Source: Psychrobacter sp. JCM 18900
Lineage (GTDB): Bacteria; Pseudomonadota; Gammaproteobacteria; Pseudomonadales; Moraxellaceae
Length of the DNA: 64,000 nt
Reading direction: 5' to 3'
NCBI RefSeq assembly: GCF_904846625.1
Contig: NZ_CAJHBL010000007.1
Span: 91,874-155,873, forward strand
Under the pieces are notes generated by a model that was not told the origin of the DNA, made no database searches, and saw only the letters and a program-made list of their open reading frames with translations. Shown one piece after another: positions 56,228-64,000 of this stretch; within the stretch, counting starts at the first letter, position 1; each line of letters starts with the position of its first letter. The position numbers were made by a program, and so were the translations under genes.

Positions 56228-57624
56228 ACGACTTTTCAACAATGATTGCGGCAAATGCAGATTGGTTCTATCTAGTCGGCGCTATCCTCTTTGTTTTAAC
56301 GTTACGTGGTTTGTCTAGCCCAAAGACAGCGATTCGCGGCAACCGTTTTGGTATGGCAGCGATGGCAATTGCTGTCGTCACGACGTTCTTCTTAGCAGAA
56401 GGCCCTGTGCTTTGGTTGATCATCGGTGCGATGGTATTGGGTGCTCTTGTTGGTATGTGGAAGGCAAAAACGGTCGCGATGACGCAAATGCCAGAAACGG
56501 TTGCTTTGATGCATTCATTCGTCGGTTTGGCAGCGGTTGCGATTGCACTTGCGACGGTATTACACACTGAACAGCAGCATGGTGCCGTTGCTCGCATCGA
56601 GCTATTTATCGGTTGCTTCATCGGTGCGATTACGTTCTCAGCCTCAGTCTTTGCCTTTGGTAAATTGGCAGCGAAAAGCTGGGCGAAAACATTGGTTGGC
56701 GGCTGGGTAAAACCGGTTCAAGCGCTATTATTCATTGCGATGATTGGTTTCGGCGGGGTGTATTTCGTCACTGATTCATTACCAGCATTTTATGCGATGG
56801 CAGTGATTGCGGTTATCTTTGGTTGGATGTGGATTGCCCCAATTGGCGGCGGTGATATGCCAGTAGTCGTATCACTACTGAACTCATTCTCAGGTTGGGC
56901 AGCAGCAGGCATTGGTTTTACGCTTGGCAACTCGATGCTGATTATCGCGGGTTCGCTGGTCGGTTCATCAGGTGCGATCTTGTCTTACATCATGTGTAAA
57001 GCCATGAACCGCTCACTACTTAATGTCTTGTTTGGTGGGATGGGTACGTCAGCTGTTGCCGCAGGCGGCGATGATGGTGCACCGAAGAACTACAAAGCAG
57101 GCTCAGCAGAAGACGCAGGGTTCCTCATGTCTAATGCTAGCAGCGTGGTCATCGTACCAGGTTATGGTATGGCACAAGGCCGTGCACAGAATGCAGTAAA
57201 AGAGCTATATGAGCTATTAAAAGAAGAAGGTGTGAATGTTCGTTTTGCCATTCATCCAGTTGCTGGTCGTATGCCAGGTCATATGAACGTCCTATTGGCT
57301 GAAGCTGATGTACCTTATGATGATATTTTAGAAATGGACGAGATTAACTCAGACTTTGCGAGTACAGATGTGGTCTTGGTTATTGGTGCAAACGACGTTG
57401 TGAACCCATCTGCGAAAGATGATCCTACTTCTCCAATCTTCGGTATGCCGATTCTAGAAGTCAGCAAAGCTCAGACGGTTATGGTTATCAAGCGTTCAAT
57501 GAGTACCGGTTATGCTGGTCTGGATAACAGCTTATTCTACATGGACAAAACGATGATGATCTTTGGTGATGCCAAGAAAATGGTAGAAGAGATGGTACGT
57601 ACTATCAATGGCGGCGGTCATTAA
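56224..57624 (+). CDS. pntB: NAD(P) transhydrogenase, beta subunit
   Basis: The 466-aa protein has about nine membrane helices followed by a cytosolic NADP(H)-binding domain III (about residues 285-466). Domain III has VVIVPGYGMAQGRAQNAVKEL (about 311-331), HPVAGRMPGHMNVLLAEADVPYD and IGANDVVNPSAKDDPTSPIFGMPI. The three pnt genes are contiguous and probably one transcript; the gap pntAA-pntAB is 73 bases. A terminator follows about 55 bases after the stop. Confidence 0.96.
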   Translation: MNDFSTMIAANADWFYLVGAILFVLTLRGLSSPKTAIRGNRFGMAAMAIAVVTTFFLAEGPVLWLIIGAMVLGALVGMWKAKTVAMTQMPETVALMHSFVGLAAVAIALATVLHTEQQHGAVARIELFIGCFIGAITFSASVFAFGKLAAKSWAKTLVGGWVKPVQALLFIAMIGFGGVYFVTDSLPAFYAMAVIAVIFGWMWIAPIGGGDMPVVVSLLNSFSGWAAAGIGFTLGNSMLIIAGSLVGSSGAILSYIMCKAMNRSLLNVLFGGMGTSAVAAGGDDGAPKNYKAGSAEDAGFLMSNASSVVIVPGYGMAQGRAQNAVKELYELLKEEGVNVRFAIHPVAGRMPGHMNVLLAEADVPYDDILEMDEINSDFASTDVVLVIGANDVVNPSAKDDPTSPIFGMPILEVSKAQTVMVIKRSMSTGYAGLDNSLFYMDKTMMIFGDAKKMVEEMVRTINGGGH

Positions 57625-57677
57625 TCTCTAAGCTATGTTTTTAACCATTATTATTTGCAGATAAGTTTTAGATAAAG

Positions 57678-57701
57678 AAAGTCACTGAGGTGGCTTTTTT
57701 T
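57678..57701 (+). terminator. Intrinsic terminator of the pnt operon
   Basis: AAAGTCAC and GTGGCTTT pair over 8 bp (one G-T) around loop TGAG and are followed by a T run. The stem is short, so efficiency is uncertain. Confidence 0.7.
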
Positions 57702-57903
57702 GCGTTAAAGTGGGCGACATTTATGAGCTGACTATAGACTGAGGTTATTGCCAACTAGAGTTGGTTTTTCAATGATCACAAAATCAATTGTGCTTTATAT
57801 ACTCACTATACGGTATGCACCTGATTAACCTTTTAACCCATCTGAATAGCTTTAACGATAGACGATTACCAATTATAAATACGATGAAATAAGAGAAAGA
57901 TTT

Positions 57904-58440
57904 ATGAATATGCTACTGCGTTTTTTTATTATGGTCAGCTTACTTAAACAACAGCTCAAGCATCAATCGACGAGCGAAACTATCAGTCTAGAGACATTGA
58001 CTGCACCGACCGTCCGTCATTATCGAATTTTGCCCCACGATATGGGATTTCGCGATCATTTGCCCAATTATCGTTATCTATCATTTATTGAGCTAAACGT
58101 GACACGTTGGGTAAAGGCGTGCTGTCACGAAAAAGGCATCAAGTCGCTCAATTGGGTGATTGCCATGCAAGAGATGATTTATCTTAAGCAAATTAAATTT
58201 TTGGATAAAATGACGCTTAGCAGTGCAGTCGCAGGATGGGATCATAAATACGTGTATTTTGAGCATCGGTTTTTTGTTAAAAATCAGCTGATGGGTGTTG
58301 GTATGACTAAGTTTGTTTTTACAGATAGTAAAGGTATGCGAACACCAGAAGTATTAGATATGATGGGCGAGCAATTAACAGACACCATTAATACATGGAA
58401 TGAGCATCAAGTCGCGGTAAAATCGACTAAATCAGCCTAA
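57904..58440 (+). CDS. THEM6-like hot-dog thioesterase family protein
   Basis: The 178-aa protein starts with a hydrophobic stretch (MNMLLRFFIMVSLLKQQLKHQ), which may be a membrane anchor, then a hot-dog domain with TVRHYRILPHDMGFRDHLPNYRYLSFIELNVTRWVK (about residues 37-72), EMIYLKQIKFLDKMTL and VYFEHRFFVKNQLMGVGMTKFVF (about 117-139). It resembles the acyl-CoA thioesterase-like THEM6/4HBT family. The usual Asp of the catalytic loop is at or near LPHDMGFRDHL. Substrate is unknown. It stands alone. Confidence 0.72.
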   Translation: MNMLLRFFIMVSLLKQQLKHQSTSETISLETLTAPTVRHYRILPHDMGFRDHLPNYRYLSFIELNVTRWVKACCHEKGIKSLNWVIAMQEMIYLKQIKFLDKMTLSSAVAGWDHKYVYFEHRFFVKNQLMGVGMTKFVFTDSKGMRTPEVLDMMGEQLTDTINTWNEHQVAVKSTKSA

Positions 58441-58615
58441 GCCACATCGCAAACCAGTATTGAAACCCAGTATTGAAAAATAGCATCGTAAAATAACTTG
58501 GCTATAATCATTTGCTGAATTTTGGTAGGATAGAGCCCATCAAGTCATCAGTATTAGGACGATGGTATCGTCTTTAAGATGATGATTCTCAAAACGACTA
58601 AAAAAAGGTACCGTT

Positions 58616-58825
58616 ATGACCCCACAAAAATTAAAATGGACAGACAGCTTAGATATCGCGATTGAGCTTTATGAAAAATTCCCAGAAACAGATCCGCAGT
58701 ATATTCGTTTTACTGATTTGCATCGCTGGGTAACTGAGCTTGAAGGCTTTGATGATGATCCACAAAAATCAAATGAAGGCATCCTAGAAGCCATTCAAAT
58801 GAATTGGATTGATGAAGCAGATTAA
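58616..58825 (+). CDS. iscX: Fe-S cluster assembly protein IscX
   Basis: The 69-aa acidic protein has the IscX signature: [34 protein letters not shown] (about residues 5-38), [27 protein letters not shown]. In E. coli iscX follows the isc operon and acts as a small iron-binding regulator of IscS. Here it is isolated from any isc gene, with a GyrI-like gene after it. Length and sequence leave little doubt. Confidence 0.93.
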   Translation: MTPQKLKWTDSLDIAIELYEKFPETDPQYIRFTDLHRWVTELEGFDDDPQKSNEGILEAIQMNWIDEAD

Positions 58826-58890
58826 TCGATTCGATATGCCAGCATTGCTACAAACAGAAAACTAAATAAACAGATAAAAAAGGCCGCATC

Positions 58891-59394
58891 ATGACCTCAC
58901 AAATTAAAGAGCTACCAGAAGCGATAGCTTGTCGCGGTATCAGCGTTCGTACCACTAATAACGCTGAGATAAGCCATGACACTGCCAAGCTTGGCAGATT
59001 ATGGCAGAAGTTTTATCAAAATCATGCGGGTGAACTCCCTGAAGGTGAAGACATTTATGGTGTCTATCACAACTATGAAAGCGATGATCTGGCAGGAGCC
59101 TTTGACGTTGTGGCCAGTTGGAAAGTAGCCAGCGAGCAAGATGCTCAGTCAGAAAGCGACAGTGTAGCCAATGCTAGTAACGTAGTGACGGTTGATATTC
59201 CTGCAGGAAAGTACTTGGTGTTTTCTGAAGAAGGTTATATGCCTAACACTGTGATGAATGCATGGGAAAGTGCTTGGGAGTATTTCAATGCACCAGATTG
59301 CGAGCATACCCGCACTTTTAATGTAGATTTTGAGCATTATATCGGTGGTAACTTAGAATACGGTCAAGTTGATGTCTATATTGGTATCGAGTAA
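58891..59394 (+). CDS. GyrI-like effector-binding domain protein
   Basis: The 167-aa protein fits the GyrI-like (AraC effector-binding, BmrR-type) fold: IKELPEAIACRGISVRTTNN (residues about 4-23), EDIYGVYHNYESDDLAGAFDVVASWKV (about 53-79), VDIPAGKYLVFSEEGYMP (about 104-121) and the final EYGQVDVYIGIE. It has no DNA-binding domain, so it may bind small ligands on its own. It follows iscX by 65 bases; the two may be co-transcribed, but no functional link is known. Confidence 0.8.
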   Translation: MTSQIKELPEAIACRGISVRTTNNAEISHDTAKLGRLWQKFYQNHAGELPEGEDIYGVYHNYESDDLAGAFDVVASWKVASEQDAQSESDSVANASNVVTVDIPAGKYLVFSEEGYMPNTVMNAWESAWEYFNAPDCEHTRTFNVDFEHYIGGNLEYGQVDVYIGIE

Positions 59395-59455
59395 AATTAG
59401 TAATTGGCTTAAGTAACTTAAGCTGCTCGACCCATTATCGACAAAAACAATGACA

Positions 59456-59490
59456 AAAAAAGCGCTAACCTAAATCAGGTAGCGCTTTTT
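59456..59490. terminator. Bidirectional intrinsic terminator
   Basis: AAAAAGCGCTA-ACCT and AGGT-AGCGCTTTTT form a long stem around AAATC, between the GyrI-like gene (+) and dapE (-). Confidence 0.9.
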
Positions 59491-59536
59491 CTTTGAGCGG
59501 ATGTCATCAATTAGACAGTCGCAATTAATACTACAT

Positions 59537-61572
<2,036 letters not shown>

Positions 61573-61713
61573 TTCATCTCATTATTATCAATCAGCTGTC
61601 AATATACCGTCATTCAATGCGTTTTTATTGAAAGCACTTACTAAAACCACATTATCTTTTACTCTGCCTATGCTACCATAGATGCAATTTTTCTTATTTA
61701 AACTTTTGAGATT

Positions 61714-62601
61714 ATGAACTATAAACACGCCTACCACGCTGGTAACTTTGCTGATGTGGTTAAACACATTTTATTGGTACAACTGCTTAATCAACTGGGG
61801 CAGAAAAACAAACCTTTTTATGTGCTTGACGCTTATGGCGGTCGTGGACTGTATTCACTAAGCAGTGAAGAAGCGCGCAAAACAGGTGAGGCCAAAGGCG
61901 GTATTCAAGCTTTTCTGAAAGCAGATACCGAAAAGGCACCAGCTGCTGTCAAAGATTATATGGAAGGCATCAAGCAAGCCAAATTCACTTATGACAATAA
62001 AGTCTATCCTGGTTCGCCATGGTGGGTGGCCCATCACGTCGAAAAAACCGCCGCTAAAAAGCCTGATGCTGGTGTGCGTGCTGAGGCTTTTGAAGCCAAA
62101 GCGACTGAATACGATGCGTTGAACTATCAGCTACATAAGTTGCCAATTGGTATCCAGCATCGTGATGCTTTTGAAGGTATCACCGCTGTTATTCCACCAA
62201 AAGAAAAGCGCGGTTTGATTTTCCTTGATCCCCCTTATGAGCAAGAGCATAAAGACTTTACGCGCCTTATCGACCTATTGGTCGCGGCTTATAACAAGTG
62301 GCCACAAGGTACTTATGCGCTTTGGTTCCCAATCAAAAACATCGAAGCCGTAGAGCTCTTCTATAAAAAGCTCAAACGTACTGAAATGAGACGTCAGCTG
62401 GTTTGTGAGCTAAACATTTATCCTAATGATGTTGCGGTTGGTCTGAACGGTACAGGTCTACTGGTTATCAATCCGCCATGGCAATTTGATAACCATGCAC
62501 GTGAGATATTACGTTTCTTACAGCCAGTACTAAAAGTAGAAGACGCGCCAAACTTGACGCCTGATAGTGCGACCAATGTGCGCTGGCTCGTCGGCGAATA
62601 G
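61714..62601 (+). CDS. rlmJ: 23S rRNA (adenine2030-N6)-methyltransferase
   Basis: RlmJ methylates A2030 of 23S rRNA using SAM. The 295-aa protein begins MNYKHAYHAGNFADVVKHIL, typical of the family, continues with FYVLDAYGGRGLYSLSSEEA (SAM-binding, about residues 36-55), and has the IFLDPPYEQEH motif (DPPY, about 171-181) with TYALWFPIKNIEAVELFYK. The length is close to the E. coli protein (280 aa). It is divergent from the oxygenase gene and precedes pssA by 26 bases. Confidence 0.93.
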   Translation: MNYKHAYHAGNFADVVKHILLVQLLNQLGQKNKPFYVLDAYGGRGLYSLSSEEARKTGEAKGGIQAFLKADTEKAPAAVKDYMEGIKQAKFTYDNKVYPGSPWWVAHHVEKTAAKKPDAGVRAEAFEAKATEYDALNYQLHKLPIGIQHRDAFEGITAVIPPKEKRGLIFLDPPYEQEHKDFTRLIDLLVAAYNKWPQGTYALWFPIKNIEAVELFYKKLKRTEMRRQLVCELNIYPNDVAVGLNGTGLLVINPPWQFDNHAREILRFLQPVLKVEDAPNLTPDSATNVRWLVGE

Positions 62602-62627
62602 CAATAACGGCCAATAAGGATATTAAG

Positions 62628-63542
62628 ATGACGACTCAGCCACCTATCGGCCAGCCGAATAATGCACCTTTGAATAACTCATCGCTAAACGACGGCTCGC
62701 TGCAAGATAATGCAGCGACTCAGCCACCGTTTATTGATGAGCATGAGTTTAATATCCGTCTAGCGGATAACGACAGCTATGATGGTTTGACATTTGAGGT
62801 GATTGAAGCTGAAGTAGCCGAAGGTAAGAGAGTGGTTAGTCGCGGTGTCTATTTGGCACCCAATCTGATCACAACCTTATCGTTACTGTCAGGCTTTTAC
62901 TCGATTTTGGCGAGTACCCAAGGCGAGTTCTATAAGGCAGCTTTGGCTATCTTTTTATCCGCTATTCTTGATGGCGCAGATGGACGTGTCGCACGTATGC
63001 TTAATGCGCAAAGTCCATTTGGTGAGCAATACGACTCTTTAGCAGATATGCTAGCGTTTGGCGTTGCCCCTGCTATTTTGATTTATAGCTTTGCTTTAGA
63101 GCCATTGGGTCGTATCGGCATTGGCTGTGCGTTTGTTTTTACCGCTTGTGCTGCTTTTCGCCTTGCACGCTTTAATGTTCAGGTCGGCATCGTCGATAAA
63201 AAGTACTTTGTTGGTTTGGCAAGTCCACTTGCTGCCATATTGGTGACGTCCGCTGTGATGGTTGCAGTCGATCATAACGAGTGGATTGGTCAATACGATA
63301 CAGCCGTCATGCTACTGTTTGCGGCTTGGGTCGTCACTTGTGGTTTACTGATGGTCAGTAATGTCAAATACTATAGCTTTAAAGAATTTGATAAAAAGAA
63401 AGTGCCTTTTGTAGTGCTTATCATTGGGGTGCTAGTCATGAGCATCGTGCTCTATGATATTCCTGTTGGTATCTTAGCGATTGGTATTATCTATGCACTA
63501 TCAGGTATCGTGACTACGATTAAAACGAAAGTGAAAAGCTAA
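62628..63542 (+). CDS. pssA: CDP-diacylglycerol-serine O-phosphatidyltransferase
   Basis: PssA makes phosphatidylserine, the precursor of phosphatidylethanolamine. The 304-aa protein carries the CDP-alcohol phosphotransferase motif DGADGRVARMLNAQSPFGEQYDSLADM (about residues 103-129: D-G-x2-A-R-x8-G-x3-D-x3-D) and seven to eight membrane helices, with GVYLAPNLITTLSLLSGF before it. This is the membrane (type II) form, not the E. coli phospholipase D-like type. The N-terminal 60 residues are asparagine- and proline-rich. A terminator follows. Confidence 0.9.
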   Translation: MTTQPPIGQPNNAPLNNSSLNDGSLQDNAATQPPFIDEHEFNIRLADNDSYDGLTFEVIEAEVAEGKRVVSRGVYLAPNLITTLSLLSGFYSILASTQGEFYKAALAIFLSAILDGADGRVARMLNAQSPFGEQYDSLADMLAFGVAPAILIYSFALEPLGRIGIGCAFVFTACAAFRLARFNVQVGIVDKKYFVGLASPLAAILVTSAVMVAVDHNEWIGQYDTAVMLLFAAWVVTCGLLMVSNVKYYSFKEFDKKKVPFVVLIIGVLVMSIVLYDIPVGILAIGIIYALSGIVTTIKTKVKS

Positions 63543-63560
63543 ACGCTGTATTTAGGTTTT

Positions 63561-63597
63561 AAAAAAAGGAACTTACCGTCAGGTAAGTTCCTTTTTT
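63561..63597 (+). terminator. Intrinsic terminator of pssA
   Basis: AAAAAAGGAACTTACC and GGTAAGTTCCTTTTTT form a perfect 16-bp stem with a 4-base loop (about 63561-63597). Confidence 0.92.
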
Positions 63598-63855
63598 ACG
63601 CGCTATATATACTGCTGAAGTACGTCAGCCACTGTAAACAAGATCAATCTACAAATATAAAAGACAGTATTTAAAGTTTGATAGCGATAACAATGGGTTA
63701 GGTTAATACGATATCACTGATAGAAAATAACTGAGATTATTTATAGAGTTTCCTTGTTTTCTATCTAAAACTCCGTATAATGCCACCCAGTTGAAAGGGA
63801 AGTGGCTTACTGATTTGGACGATGTAAATTGTTTGAATTAAATAGAAAATACTTC

Positions 63856-63883
63856 TTGACTAAATAAATATAGCGTCTATAAT
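63856..63883 (+). promoter_or_regulatory. Candidate strong promoter, upstream site
   Basis: TTGACT at 63856-63861 and TATAAT at 63878-63883 are 16 bases apart. It points out of the window toward the next operon. Confidence 0.6.
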
Positions 63884-63958
63884 ACGCACCTCATCAAGAC
63901 GAGCTGGAAGTAGCTAGTGTGTAGATTACACATTAATAACCCAGTTAACTTGTTGAAA

Positions 63959-64000
63959 CAAATTAAAAAAAAGAAGTTGACAGACTATTAAAACATGATA
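63959..64000 (+). promoter_or_regulatory. Candidate promoter with A-rich upstream element, cut by window end
   Basis: AATTAAAAAAAAGAAG at about 63961-63976 resembles an UP element and directly precedes TTGACA at 63977-63982; a -10 would start at about 63999, at the window edge. Consecutive promoters with UP elements are typical of rRNA operons, so 16S rRNA may follow. Confidence 0.5.

Larger units (their letters stand above)
63598..64000 (+). other. Upstream region of an operon beyond the window
   Basis: No gene in these 403 bases. Two promoter-like sites occur in the last 150 (given separately). A 6-bp inverted repeat TGTGTA/TACACA (63918-63932) lies between them and could be an operator. 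The gene served is not visible. Confidence 0.5.

Overview
The window looks like a chromosomal segment of a Psychrobacter-type gammaproteobacterium (Moraxellaceae). This is an inference from gene content and order. Pointers are moderate-to-low GC, a short yceD-rpmF-fabD-fabG-acpP cluster without plsX and fabH, a transhydrogenase alpha subunit split into two genes, and aspartate carbamoyltransferase followed by a degenerate dihydroorotase-like partner. No CRISPR array, prophage, transposase or tRNA gene was seen.

Layout. 1-11580 is the S10-spc-alpha ribosomal protein superoperon, from the end of rplB to rplQ, with secY, rpmJ and rpoA. Breaks before rplN, before rplF and before rpsM carry promoter-like or terminator-like signals. 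11.7-21.9 kb holds translation and tRNA maintenance genes (a YciO/Sua5-type protein, EpmC, QueG), the yceD-rpmF-fabD-fabG-acpP group, a Kbp-like BON/LysM protein and the NAD(P)HX repair enzyme Nnr. 22.7-26.2 kb is the branched-chain amino acid set ilvI-ilvH-ilvC. 26.5-30.7 kb has a small membrane protein, a cold-shock protein, a YetF-type protein and etfB-etfA. 30.9-36.0 kb has a SpoU/TrmH methyltransferase, fbp, pyrB plus the pyrC-like partner, and a DUF2127 membrane protein. A lone AT-rich class III nucleotide-cyclase-like gene sits at 36.2-37.0 kb. 37.0-44.0 kb holds a Na+/H+ antiporter, DUF2254 and YihY/BrkB membrane proteins, WrbA, DUF2069 and DUF3108 proteins. groES-groEL follow, with a clear heat-shock promoter.

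The most unusual part is 46.6-53.5 kb, between groEL and yaaA. Accessory genes here are an adhesin-E-like secreted protein, an Lrp regulator divergent from an exporter-aminotransferase-GST group, and an orphan formyltransferase/beta-propeller glycan-type transferase. They are interleaved with two broken copies of the 3' end of yaaA and a second copy of the groEL downstream region. The copies fuse a yaaA tail directly to a groEL downstream segment, which is the junction expected from a tandem duplication or a recombination event between groEL and yaaA. The spot therefore looks like a recurrent insertion or exchange site.

54.6-63.5 kb returns to core functions: pntAA-pntAB-pntB transhydrogenase, a THEM6-like thioesterase, iscX, a GyrI-like protein, dapE, a 2OG-Fe(II) oxygenase, rlmJ and pssA. 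The last 150 bases carry strong promoter signals, one with an A-rich upstream element. They probably drive an operon just beyond the window, possibly an rRNA operon.

Most genes are ordinary core genes. I found no convincing complete new multi-gene system. The best leads are the groEL-yaaA mosaic and the lone cyclase-like protein.
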